DNA from: Ogataea parapolymorpha DL-1 | Lineage: Eukaryota > Ascomycota > Pichiomycetes > Pichiales > Pichiaceae | Assembly: GCF_000187245.1 (NCBI RefSeq) | Contig: NC_027863.1 | Span: 1-64,000 of the forward strand | Direction of reading: 5' to 3' | Length of the DNA stretch: 64,000 bases | In this document: piece after piece, positions 9,625 through 17,629 of the stretch | Position numbering within the stretch: the stretch's first letter is position 1 | How the letters are laid out: every line of letters starts with the position of its first letter | The notes under the pieces: model-generated | Seen by the model: the letters and a program-made list of their open reading frames with translations, nothing else | Database searches by the model: none | What the model was told of the DNA's origin: nothing | Translations under genes and position numbers: made by a program

Positions 9625-10953
9625 ATGTTTTCCTTTGCAACGACACTTACTCTTGGTGCCATTGTGGTCAATGGCCTCATTTTGCACCCTGGCTACGACC
9701 AGGTTGCCACAGACCAGTACAACTTACTAAAGTTCATGGTCGGCGCTGGTCCCTTTGTTGAGCATAGTGGGTTTGGCATTCCACTTGATACTCCTCCTCA
9801 TTGTGAAATTGAACAGGCACAATTATTCATGCGACACGGGGAAAGATTCCCGACTGAAAGCTCTGGAAAGCAATATAAGAAATTTTATGAGAGACTCAAG
9901 AAGGCCAACGTTATCGACTACAAAGGACCTCTAGCCTTTGTCGAGGATCTGGAGTACTTTGTTCCAGACAGCGATAATTATGAACTTGAAACTACAAGGG
10001 GCCTGTACTCTGGCCTACTCAATGCCTTCAAGTTTGGTACCTATCTTAGGGAAAGATATGACTCGTTAGTGAATACAAGCGAAGTTCTACCTATATTTGC
10101 AGCAAGCGAGGACAGGGTTGTGGACACCGCAAGATCTTTTGGTCGTGGATTTTTTGGGCCGGATTATGGAAAAGGTTGCTCAATCCAAGTCATCAACGAA
10201 ACAGATACCAGCAAAGGAGCAAATGCCCTGACCACCAAGGACAATTGTCCAACATATAACTCTTCGTTTTACGATTATTCGTTTGGTGATGAGATTTTCC
10301 AAAGAGAAGCAGACAGATTAAATGAATTATCTCCCGGCTTCAACATCACCGCCGACGACATTACCACCATGGGAACCTATTGTGCTTACGAAACGAATGT
10401 CAAAGGGCATTCGAGCTTCTGCGATGCTCTTTCGAGAGAGGCATTTATTGCTCTGCAATACAATAACGATGTCACCAAGTTCTATGAGTTTGGTCCTGGC
10501 TATAACATGAGCGCCGTGGCCGGCGGTGTCTATGCCAATGCTACCGCCAAGTTGCTGCAAGAAGACGGCAAACTTTGGCTTTCCTTTTCCCACGACAACG
10601 ACTTACTGAACTATATCACTGCTCTTGGACTCATCACCGATACCGAGTTGGGAACAGAAGACGTGGATTTCCACAGAAGTTTCAAAACCTCTGAGCTCGT
10701 TCCTCAAGGAGCCAGGCTGATTATCGAGAAACTTAACTGTTCTGACACCTCTTTTGTGAGAACCATTCTAAATGACAAGGTGTATCCTGTTCCAGGATGC
10801 TCTTCAGGACCGGGTTACTCTTGTCCACTAGAGGATTACCTTGACATTATCACTCCAGAGGTTGACTATGCCTCCGCCTGTGAGCTTCCAGACGATGCCC
10901 CTAAGGAAATTAGCTTTTACTGGGACTGGAAGCCGACCTTTGAAAACAACTAG
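9625..10953 (+). CDS. Secreted histidine acid phosphatase / phytase (PHO5-like)
   Basis: A 442-residue secreted phosphomonoesterase that releases phosphate from organic esters such as phytate. The ATG at 9625 begins a clear signal peptide (MFSFATTLTLGAIVVNG); the longer frame from 9577 starts with TTG and is rejected. The catalytic RHGERFP lies at residues 70-76 with nucleophile H71, and the proton-donor HD pair at 323-324 (SFSHDND). Several N-glycosylation sequons and many cysteines fit a cell-wall or extracellular enzyme. A CACGTG box upstream suggests phosphate regulation. Whether phytate or simple phosphomonoesters are preferred cannot be told. Confidence 0.93.
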   Translation: MFSFATTLTLGAIVVNGLILHPGYDQVATDQYNLLKFMVGAGPFVEHSGFGIPLDTPPHCEIEQAQLFMRHGERFPTESSGKQYKKFYERLKKANVIDYKGPLAFVEDLEYFVPDSDNYELETTRGLYSGLLNAFKFGTYLRERYDSLVNTSEVLPIFAASEDRVVDTARSFGRGFFGPDYGKGCSIQVINETDTSKGANALTTKDNCPTYNSSFYDYSFGDEIFQREADRLNELSPGFNITADDITTMGTYCAYETNVKGHSSFCDALSREAFIALQYNNDVTKFYEFGPGYNMSAVAGGVYANATAKLLQEDGKLWLSFSHDNDLLNYITALGLITDTELGTEDVDFHRSFKTSELVPQGARLIIEKLNCSDTSFVRTILNDKVYPVPGCSSGPGYSCPLEDYLDIITPEVDYASACELPDDAPKEISFYWDWKPTFENN

Positions 10954-11074
10954 ATATCAATGCAGAGGGCTGGGTCTGCGGCCTACATTCTTTAACACTT
11001 TAGATGATACGCAATTGAAGTTCTTGAACAAAAACTATCGTCTGATATTCAAGAGTAGGGTTTAACCTATTAAT

Positions 11075-11464
11075 CTATAGCTTAGAGCCTCTCTGGTTGT
11101 AGCTGGCAACACACTCCAGTTCGACTTTCACTTGCTTGTTAGGGAATCCCACAACGACACAAGATCTGGAAGGCATATGAGGGAAGAAGTCTTTGTACAC
11201 AGAGTTGATAGTGGCAGCATCCTTAGGATCCGCAATAAACAAAAGGACCTTCAAAACTTGAGAAAGAGAGGAATCGGAAGCATGGAGCACTTTTTCCAGT
11301 TTTTGGATAGCCAGTTTCGTCTGTTCAGCTACATCCGATGGAAACGTCCCGTCTGGTTTACTACCGACATTTCCGGATGTAAATACATGGCCGTTACTTT
11401 TGTAAGCTGGTGAAAGTAACGGATTACCTTTAGCTTGTAGCTTTTCCCAAGAAACCTGCTGCAT
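11075..11464 (-). CDS. RidA/YjgF/Mmf1 family imine deaminase with C-terminal SKL
   Basis: A 129-residue Rid-family protein, the normal length. Rid proteins hydrolyse reactive enamine/imine intermediates to keto acids and ammonia. The conserved Arg (R100, in PSRSCVVVGFPN) and the VELECVA segment mark the active RidA branch. The protein ends GSKL, verified codon by codon next to the TAG at 11075-11077, giving a perfect type-1 peroxisomal targeting signal. Known S. cerevisiae paralogues are mitochondrial (Mmf1) or cytosolic (Hmf1). There is no N-terminal presequence. Three GATAA motifs (11542-11547, 11561-11565, 11590-11594) lie upstream. A role behind peroxisomal amino-acid oxidases is inferred. 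Confidence 0.93.
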   Translation of the reverse strand: MQQVSWEKLQAKGNPLLSPAYKSNGHVFTSGNVGSKPDGTFPSDVAEQTKLAIQKLEKVLHASDSSLSQVLKVLLFIADPKDAATINSVYKDFFPHMPSRSCVVVGFPNKQVKVELECVASYNQRGSKL

Positions 11465-11541
11465 GAAAGCAAAATAATTTGAATATCGAGTAAAACGGAA
11501 AAGTTTTTTAAATGTCGGATGAAACCAATTTCCTAAATCAG

Positions 11542-11594
11542 CTTATCTAAAAAGATATTTGATAAAATAAAAAATGCTTCGTATCTAAAGATAA
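11542..11594. promoter_or_regulatory. GATA-motif cluster of the RidA gene
   Basis: CTTATC at 11542-11547, GATAA at 11561-11565 and GATAA at 11590-11594 lie 78-130 bp upstream of the RidA ATG. This suggests nitrogen-responsive expression, which would be unusual for a purely housekeeping Rid protein. Confidence 0.45.
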
Positions 11595-11600
11595 ATTATA

Positions 11601-12560
11601 TTAGGTAACATTCTGCAGCCTCTCGAAGTTTTTCCTCATAGCCTCTTCAATAAATTCTTTTCCGGTCACTGGGGGGTATTTTTTCAGAGGTCCCTGAATG
11701 ACAACATCTGTATTAGCCTGGTTGAAGTATGCAATGGTGTAGCGGTCTCCTTGGTTTTCGTCTGGAGTGGGAAGTCGAACTCTGTGAAAGTTAGATTTCA
11801 AAATATCGTCTGACCAGGACATCAACATATCGCCGATGTTAATCACAATATCGCCCGTTTTTGATGGAACGGGTGTCCATTTGTCTGAGTAGCCAAAATC
11901 TGTATGAGCTTCACGGCCAGGACAAACTTCTAGACCATGGTCGCCAGTGCGTTGAAACAAAAGAGTCAAACAATCAAAATCCGTGTGGGGTCCTGCTCTC
12001 CAGAAATTCCCGTCAAACTTCTTGCCGCTGGTATCAAAGTAGTGCAGGAGTCTCAAAGTCGTCTGGGCTGTATCGGAACTGATGATGTGGGCTTTTGTGA
12101 AAAAGTCCGTAGGATATCCTAAAGCCTCGGCAAATAACTCCATCACAAAGTCGCTTAGATGCTGGCATTTTTCCATGAAAGCTTTTGTTTTCTCTCTCCA
12201 CTCCTTGCCCACGTCTTCTTCAGCTGGCCAGTTTTGATTGATTCTGTGATACTGTAGTTGCAAAGATTCTTTTTGATCTGCAGTGCCGGTCGAAGGTCTT
12301 ATTTGAGAGCAAGACTCGAATCCCGAGTTCAGCAACTTAATATGAGGTGTTTTCATTTTGACGTCATGGGAAAGGCCAAAAAACTTTTGAGATAATCGGA
12401 ACATCTCTTCAATGTCTTCTCGCGATGGACAATCCTGTTCACACAGAGTGAAAAAGCCAATATTTTTGGCGGCATAAAAAAGTTGCTCCTTGATCTCCTC
12501 TCTTCGCTTGTCTTTATCCTTTAGGCTTATCTTAGGTATGGTCCGTTCAATGTAAGTCAT
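11601..12560 (-). CDS. 2-oxoglutarate/Fe(II)-dependent oxygenase, isopenicillin-N-synthase-like
   Basis: A 319-residue non-heme iron oxygenase. It has an N-terminal DIOX_N region (IPKISLKDKDKRREEIKEQ, AAKNIGFFTL) and a 2OG-FeII core. The iron triad is H192, D194 and H259, and R273 in GDRYTIAYF is the probable 2-oxoglutarate anchor. No signal or organelle sequence is visible, so it is probably cytosolic. It is divergently transcribed from a Zn2Cys6 gene across a 155-bp promoter. Related fungal enzymes oxidise diverse small molecules; the substrate here is unknown. The catalytic residues are all present. Confidence 0.9.
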   Translation of the reverse strand: MTYIERTIPKISLKDKDKRREEIKEQLFYAAKNIGFFTLCEQDCPSREDIEEMFRLSQKFFGLSHDVKMKTPHIKLLNSGFESCSQIRPSTGTADQKESLQLQYHRINQNWPAEEDVGKEWREKTKAFMEKCQHLSDFVMELFAEALGYPTDFFTKAHIISSDTAQTTLRLLHYFDTSGKKFDGNFWRAGPHTDFDCLTLLFQRTGDHGLEVCPGREAHTDFGYSDKWTPVPSKTGDIVINIGDMLMSWSDDILKSNFHRVRLPTPDENQGDRYTIAYFNQANTDVVIQGPLKKYPPVTGKEFIEEAMRKNFERLQNVT

Positions 12561-12619
12561 ACTCTCGAATGTGGTCAGGAATTATTGAAGCAAGAATTTT
12601 ACCCTCTTTTATACGATCA

Positions 12620-12669
12620 CTTATCAGCGACCAAATCTGTTAACCGACTCGGGCCGACTCCTCGGGCCG
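12620..12669. promoter_or_regulatory. Divergent promoter: GATA site plus CTCGGGCCG direct repeat
   Basis: Between the 2OG oxygenase and the regulator at 12716 lie CTTATC (12620-12625) and a perfect 9-bp direct repeat CTCGGGCCG at 12648-12656 and 12661-12669 (13-bp period). Each copy contains CGG, and the repeat ends 46 bp before the regulator ATG. It is a likely target of the adjacent Zn2Cys6 protein. Confidence 0.5.
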
Positions 12670-12715
12670 CATGGAGTTAAAAAAAAAAGATTTAATCTAG
12701 GTGAAACTATAACTA

Positions 12716-14632
12716 ATGGGTCCAATCAGATCAAAAACAGCATGTCAAAAATGCCGTTCCTTGAAACATAAATGTGACTTCAGGTATCCTAGGTGCTCAA
12801 GATGTGATCGTCTTGGCGTGGAATGTATGGTCCTTGACTCGTCGACCAGGCAGCTGAGACCAAGATCCGATTACCCAGATGTGTTTCGCCCTCTCCCAAT
12901 GGAAGAGCCGTCCATCAAAATGCTTGAAAAAAGAATCGATCTCCTCGAGGAAAGACTGGCAAAGTATGAGAGCATGTTTGAGAGCCTTAGTGCTGTGAAT
13001 GGTTCATCTGCAGCGTCTATGGCTCACTTAACTGTGCTCTCCATGATCCCGTTTAGAAACAGCTCTCCAACGGTGGACAACGAATTCACAAAAATCTCCA
13101 TTTATGGCAAAATCGACTCGAATCAGCACCTAGACAGATCGGAGCCGCTTCCATCCTCAATGGCTGAATGCGAGCAGCTGATCTCCAACTACTACCAAAT
13201 AGCCTGGATACAGCATCCAATAGTAGAAGACGAAACCGTTTTGTACAAATTGAGCTCCAAGCATTATCAATCTCCTGAAAACCTGTCCCACTGGGAGCTT
13301 TTTGTTCTTTATATATCTATTGCCATTGGAACCGCAATTACAGGCGACATGAGCGATAAATCTCAAAGTTATTATCTGAGCTCCATCGTGCAACTAAAGA
13401 TTTTCTTAGCCAAAATTACCTCCCCAGTACCAGACAACCGTGATATCAGCTCCCAAATGCAAATTCTACAATCTCTTCTCTTGATATGTTGCTTTGGTCT
13501 TTTAAAACCTGTTTCCCCAGGAATATGGTATGTCATTGCGAATGCAATGAGATTATGTATTGACATGGATTTGCATGAGGAGCATGTGGTGAAAAACATT
13601 GGGAGCAGCTATTACAGGAGGCTATTCTGGTGCTGCTATGCGCTCGATCGACAAATATGCTGTTATGTCAATAAACCCTTCAGTTTAAATGATACTGACA
13701 TTACAACCAATTTTGACGAAGTGTCCGTGGATGATCGCAGGCTTGCCATTTCGTCACTATTTTTCAAAATTCGAAAACTACAGTCAATGATTCAACAGTT
13801 TAGCAGCAAAAATGCTGTGTCAAATATGAACAAATCCGCTATGAACTGGAGACATGAAATGCATGTGGAGTTGAACTCATGGCTTGCTCAGGCTCTACAA
13901 TTTGAAAGGAAAACAGATTCAGCTGTAAAGCAGGCCTTCATATCTTCCAAGAATTTCCTCATTCTAACTTACTTCCAGCAATTACAGAGACTTTACAGGC
14001 CAGACAATATGTCCCCCGAGTGTCTCACAGTCGATGAGTTTATGGCTTTGTTCGAGAGCAGTACTAAGATTATAGCCACTTACGAGGTTCTGAGCCATAC
14101 CCGAAGCATCAACTATCGATACTTGTCTGTCTACTCCATTTATCAATCAGGGCTGACGGTACTTTATTGTTTTATAAATTGTGCACAACTCCGACTATTC
14201 GCAGACACAGTTGAGAGGCTCGAACATACCATGGCGATAACCAAAGACCTACTTCGAAAACTGGAGATCCATTGTCCGCCAGCGCGGAGCGCCATTCAAA
14301 CTCTAGAGACAGTACATCGCGACACGGCTGAGCAAGTTATCAGGAAAGGAAATTTAGAAAACAAATACCTCTTTGATCGCGGGTCGCATTATGGACCGTT
14401 TGACCCAAATTCTATCTCACTTCTATCTCATAATGGAGCGATTCCATTGATAGAAAACAAAGCAGTCACACAGGAGGTGCCGGACATCCCTAAATTTGGC
14501 TTGAACGCAACCAGTAATGACTCCGCCTTACGAAGTATCCGAACCTTAAAATTATTTCAGGATTCTGCGAAGGACTCATGGGAATCGCTATTTGAGGAGC
14601 CATTTAATCTGAAAGAGCTGATGTTTGACTGA
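12716..14632 (+). CDS. Zn2Cys6 transcription factor
   Basis: A 638-residue regulator with a canonical cluster at C10, C13, C20, C27, C30 and C37, a short linker, and a heptad-like coiled coil (IKMLEKRIDLLEERLAKYE) for dimerisation. The fungal-specific domain follows, with the typical segment RRLFWCCYALDRQ near residues 303-315. The ATG at 12716 is the first codon of the cluster-bearing frame. It shares a 155-bp promoter with the 2OG oxygenase and is convergent with an SVOP-type transporter. It probably regulates one or both, by position. Confidence 0.92.
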   Translation: MGPIRSKTACQKCRSLKHKCDFRYPRCSRCDRLGVECMVLDSSTRQLRPRSDYPDVFRPLPMEEPSIKMLEKRIDLLEERLAKYESMFESLSAVNGSSAASMAHLTVLSMIPFRNSSPTVDNEFTKISIYGKIDSNQHLDRSEPLPSSMAECEQLISNYYQIAWIQHPIVEDETVLYKLSSKHYQSPENLSHWELFVLYISIAIGTAITGDMSDKSQSYYLSSIVQLKIFLAKITSPVPDNRDISSQMQILQSLLLICCFGLLKPVSPGIWYVIANAMRLCIDMDLHEEHVVKNIGSSYYRRLFWCCYALDRQICCYVNKPFSLNDTDITTNFDEVSVDDRRLAISSLFFKIRKLQSMIQQFSSKNAVSNMNKSAMNWRHEMHVELNSWLAQALQFERKTDSAVKQAFISSKNFLILTYFQQLQRLYRPDNMSPECLTVDEFMALFESSTKIIATYEVLSHTRSINYRYLSVYSIYQSGLTVLYCFINCAQLRLFADTVERLEHTMAITKDLLRKLEIHCPPARSAIQTLETVHRDTAEQVIRKGNLENKYLFDRGSHYGPFDPNSISLLSHNGAIPLIENKAVTQEVPDIPKFGLNATSNDSALRSIRTLKLFQDSAKDSWESLFEEPFNLKELMFD

Positions 14633-14678
14633 GTGTTCACTCAACAAGAAAAGCTAGCATTGTTTTGATATTTATAGA

Positions 14679-16241
14679 CTAAACAGAACGTTGTTTCGAC
14701 GGTTCAAATGGAAGCAGGGCCGATATTATACCCAAAGATCCAATGATTCCTCCACAAACCCAAATTGGGATCGAAGAACCTGATTTTTGTCCATACCAGT
14801 AAGTGACTGGCGAGAAAGCCCCAGAGACTCTTGCAGCCACCAAAGCAAGCCCGACACCCGTACCCCGGGCTTGTGCTGGAAGCACCTCTGGCGTGTAAGC
14901 ATACAAGCATCCATAGTAAATGTTGATGAAGAAGTAAGTAGCAGAACTGAATCCTGCGTCTCCTGACGCTGTCCGCACAGTTGTGTAACCAAATAGAATT
15001 GCCATGGTAGCCAATGCTCCAAAACTCATCGTATACCTTCTACCGACCCTCGGCAGAAGAATGATATATCCTGCAACTATAGGACCAAAAATACCCACAA
15101 AGTTCGCCAAAGACGAGTTTCTGTAGACAATGTAGGTAGAGCTTCCCGTATCTCCTCCATGAGAAGCAATATAGATATAGAGGAAGTTGTAGAAAACACT
15201 GTAGGAAATACCAATGAAGAGCCATGAGAGTAAAATTAAGCTTGTGGACCATGCGTTAATCTTATCTTGGTACAGAATTTTGCAGTGGTGACGGACGATC
15301 GAGAGAATTTTCTTCGGATCCCACCCGTCTTCAGAGGCTGTGTAGTATTCAGAGGAAATATCACCACACTCCTGAAGTTGTTCCAATGTCAAAGAGCATT
15401 TGCGATTGTATTTTCTGGCAAGTTTCTGCAAATTCTCAACTGCTTCGGCATCTCTTCCAACAGACACCAAGAATTTAGGAGTTTCGTCAAGCTTAAACCA
15501 GAAGAGACGAAGCAAGCCAGAGGCCAGAACAATTGCACTGTTGACATACCAGGTGTATCTCCATCCTCTGTTGATGCTTGAAGGGCAGTAATCAGCGCTG
15601 CTACAGGAGAAGTTTGGCAGAAACGCCCAGGCTAAAAGGTTGGTAGTTGTTTGACCGACTCCCCACCATGCTGCCATGACAGTGTTCAAGTACTGGTACT
15701 TGAATGGGAGATACTCCAAAAACACAGCAACGTCCATTGCCAAGTTTCCACCCGCACTGAAGTTAGCAAGAGCCACAAAAATGCAGTAGGTGGACATAGA
15801 ACTCATGCCGCCGGCCAAAAATCCAAACATAGAAGTCAGAAGCAAAGAGCTGTTGAAACATAATCTTCTTCCAATAAGGTCGCCACCGAAACCCCAGAAA
15901 ATAGATCCAATAATCAATCCAGCATACGCAATTTCAGTGTCGATAGGAAATGCAGTTCCAAACTGATACGCGACATATTTATGGACAGAAGACTGAATCA
16001 TTTCCATTTGTGAGTCGACAGAATACCCATATCCTGCGATGCAGAACAGTTTTGCGTGGTACCAAGTAAATCCAATTTCATCGATCGCGTTGTTGATGAG
16101 ATACATTTTCTTGGACAAAACCGCATCTTTCTTTTCAACGGCCACATTATCCACTTTGCTGATCTCTGGCATAAGGCCGCTCTCCAGAGATGTTGCAGCA
16201 TCTTGGCTGACATGAGCAGGTGTCTTTTCCTCGGTCGTCAT
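14679..16241 (-). CDS. MFS transporter, SVOP/NiaP-like (phosphate or sugar-type branch)
   Basis: A 520-residue major-facilitator protein. After a roughly 60-residue polar N-terminus comes DEIGFTWYHAKLFCIAGYGY, typical of the SV2/SVOP and NiaP organic-ion group. A GRR motif follows helix 2 (GGDLIGRRLCF), and there is a large cysteine-bearing loop between helices 5 and 6. The substrate is probably an organic ion, but position is the only guide. It lies directly downstream of the D-amino-acid oxidase on the same strand, so amino-acid-like substrates are possible. Its promoter (16242-16457) holds four GATAA-type motifs and a CGGCCG palindrome. Confidence 0.85.
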   Translation of the reverse strand: MTTEEKTPAHVSQDAATSLESGLMPEISKVDNVAVEKKDAVLSKKMYLINNAIDEIGFTWYHAKLFCIAGYGYSVDSQMEMIQSSVHKYVAYQFGTAFPIDTEIAYAGLIIGSIFWGFGGDLIGRRLCFNSSLLLTSMFGFLAGGMSSMSTYCIFVALANFSAGGNLAMDVAVFLEYLPFKYQYLNTVMAAWWGVGQTTTNLLAWAFLPNFSCSSADYCPSSINRGWRYTWYVNSAIVLASGLLRLFWFKLDETPKFLVSVGRDAEAVENLQKLARKYNRKCSLTLEQLQECGDISSEYYTASEDGWDPKKILSIVRHHCKILYQDKINAWSTSLILLSWLFIGISYSVFYNFLYIYIASHGGDTGSSTYIVYRNSSLANFVGIFGPIVAGYIILLPRVGRRYTMSFGALATMAILFGYTTVRTASGDAGFSSATYFFINIYYGCLYAYTPEVLPAQARGTGVGLALVAARVSGAFSPVTYWYGQKSGSSIPIWVCGGIIGSLGIISALLPFEPSKQRSV

Positions 16242-16325
16242 TTCCTGAAATTTTAATAATTGGACGCTAAAAATACCACCTCGACCTTTTTCCGAGCACT
16301 TTGATGACCTTATTATATATTCGCG

Positions 16326-16444
16326 TTATCGCTTATCGGACAATATTTTTATCATGCATATTGTTTGAAAAAGTATTACGTCGACTTATATTTACCTGAT
16401 TCGGCCGCAATACCCGGTTTTTTTCTATTTTATTATTCTGATAA
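16326..16444. promoter_or_regulatory. GATA/CGG-rich promoter of the SVOP-like transporter
   Basis: TTATC motifs at 16326-16330, 16333-16337 (CTTATCGG from 16332) and 16349-16353, GATAA at 16440-16444, and CGGCCG at 16402-16407. The 9-mer TCGGCCGCA (16401-16409) recurs in the oxidase/regulator promoter at 17568-17576. This suggests co-regulation of transporter, oxidase and regulator by GATA and Zn2Cys6 proteins. Confidence 0.45.
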
Positions 16445-16457
16445 CAAACTTTCCCCG

Positions 16458-17498
16458 CTATAACGCCGCCATGCTTCCCCGTTGCGCTTTGATAAGCAAT
16501 CTGACCGCATCGTGGGCCATGCCCCATCCTCCCTGATATCCATATCCGGAAGCCCCGTAATTATGGATAACGAGTTTTTCATCTTCGACTTCCTCGACCT
16601 CAATCCGAGGCCCACCATGACGCGAAGGTCTAAGTCCTGCAGCCACTCTCACCACATCCAGAGGTTTATCCAGAATTTGTGGTGCCATCTCGGTTGCCCT
16701 CTTAATGATATCCTCGGTTTCGTGCTTGAAGGTGTCACCAGTGCTGATACCTTTTTGCAAAAATCCTCCCATCACAAGCTCTCCATTAGAGTTTGGCCGA
16801 GGAATTATGTAAGTAGCCGATTCGTTTGTCCACAAACACATGTTGAATTGAATATGTGGAGCCTTAATGACCACAACTTGCCCACGCGTAGGATACACAT
16901 TGGTGTCCTTCACGCCGCCCAGAGTTATTGCACCAATTCCGGTACAATTGAAAACTATTTTAGTATTTGGTGATAAAAAGGCCTGCGACAAGTGTTCGAG
17001 TTTCTTCTTGATGATAGTCACGCCAAGCTTTTCCAAGAAACTAGCCAAATTCTGCAGGAACAGTGGACAGTTAAAGTTCCAGGTGGTATAGCTAATCCCA
17101 AAAACAATTCCCTTAGGCAGCGCACTCTTATCGAGAATGCGGAAGTCTTTCACGTACTCCTTTAGCGACTCCATTTTCTTCGCAGGAGGATATTTGTGGA
17201 AGTAGTCTGTAGCTGGTCTCATGTCCAGACCACATGATGGACCGCCCAGCTTTTTTTGGATCTCAGCCAGATGGGTGTACGTATAACGATCATAGGAAAG
17301 AGACTTCTTGTCGCCTGGACTAATGCAGGAAAAATTACCACCTGCCCAGGGAGAGGTGTAGTTAATGCTCTGATCGCCTGGAATGTGCGCCGCAGCTATG
17401 GTTATATGTTTGGGACTGACACCAGCTTCATATACCAGCGAGTATGCCGTGTACAGGCCAACTATTCCAGCTCCGACAACAACGTACGTATCACTCAT
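16458..17498 (-). CDS. D-amino-acid oxidase (FAD)
   Basis: A 346-residue flavoenzyme that oxidises D-amino acids to imino acids plus hydrogen peroxide. An N-terminal GxGxxG (G9-G14) binds FAD. SPWAGGNF is at 49-56, the substrate-side Y230 is in ATYIIPR, and carboxylate-binding R290 lies in GLRPSRHGGPR. The full DAO signature (VIHNYGASGYGYQGGWGMA, from residue 310) is intact. I start at the ATG at 17498; the extension to 17528 begins with GTG. The C-terminus is AAL, not a canonical SKL, although some yeast DAAOs use divergent tripeptides such as PNL. A divergent Zn2Cys6 gene lies 131 bp away. Confidence 0.93.
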   Translation of the reverse strand: MSDTYVVVGAGIVGLYTAYSLVYEAGVSPKHITIAAAHIPGDQSINYTSPWAGGNFSCISPGDKKSLSYDRYTYTHLAEIQKKLGGPSCGLDMRPATDYFHKYPPAKKMESLKEYVKDFRILDKSALPKGIVFGISYTTWNFNCPLFLQNLASFLEKLGVTIIKKKLEHLSQAFLSPNTKIVFNCTGIGAITLGGVKDTNVYPTRGQVVVIKAPHIQFNMCLWTNESATYIIPRPNSNGELVMGGFLQKGISTGDTFKHETEDIIKRATEMAPQILDKPLDVVRVAAGLRPSRHGGPRIEVEEVEDEKLVIHNYGASGYGYQGGWGMAHDAVRLLIKAQRGSMAAL

Positions 17499-17546
17499 GA
17501 TGTGGTAAAACTTGATTTTTAGGCTCACTTTTATTAGCTGTGGGTG

Positions 17547-17617
17547 CGGTGATAAAAATCAAATTTGTCGGCCGCATATTTTTGGTGGTGATCATTCGAT
17601 TTTTTTTACGACCGCAC
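17547..17617. promoter_or_regulatory. Divergent DAO/regulator promoter with CGG-GATAA elements
   Basis: The 131-bp region holds the composite CGGTGATAA (17547-17555), TCGGCCGCA (17568-17576) and CGACCGCAC (17609-17617). CGGTGATAA recurs at 39092-39100 before another flavin oxidase. GTGCGGTCG, the reverse of the last element, recurs at 21233-21241. Binding by Zn2Cys6 and GATA proteins is inferred. Confidence 0.45.
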
Positions 17618-17629
17618 TCTCGCCAAGCA

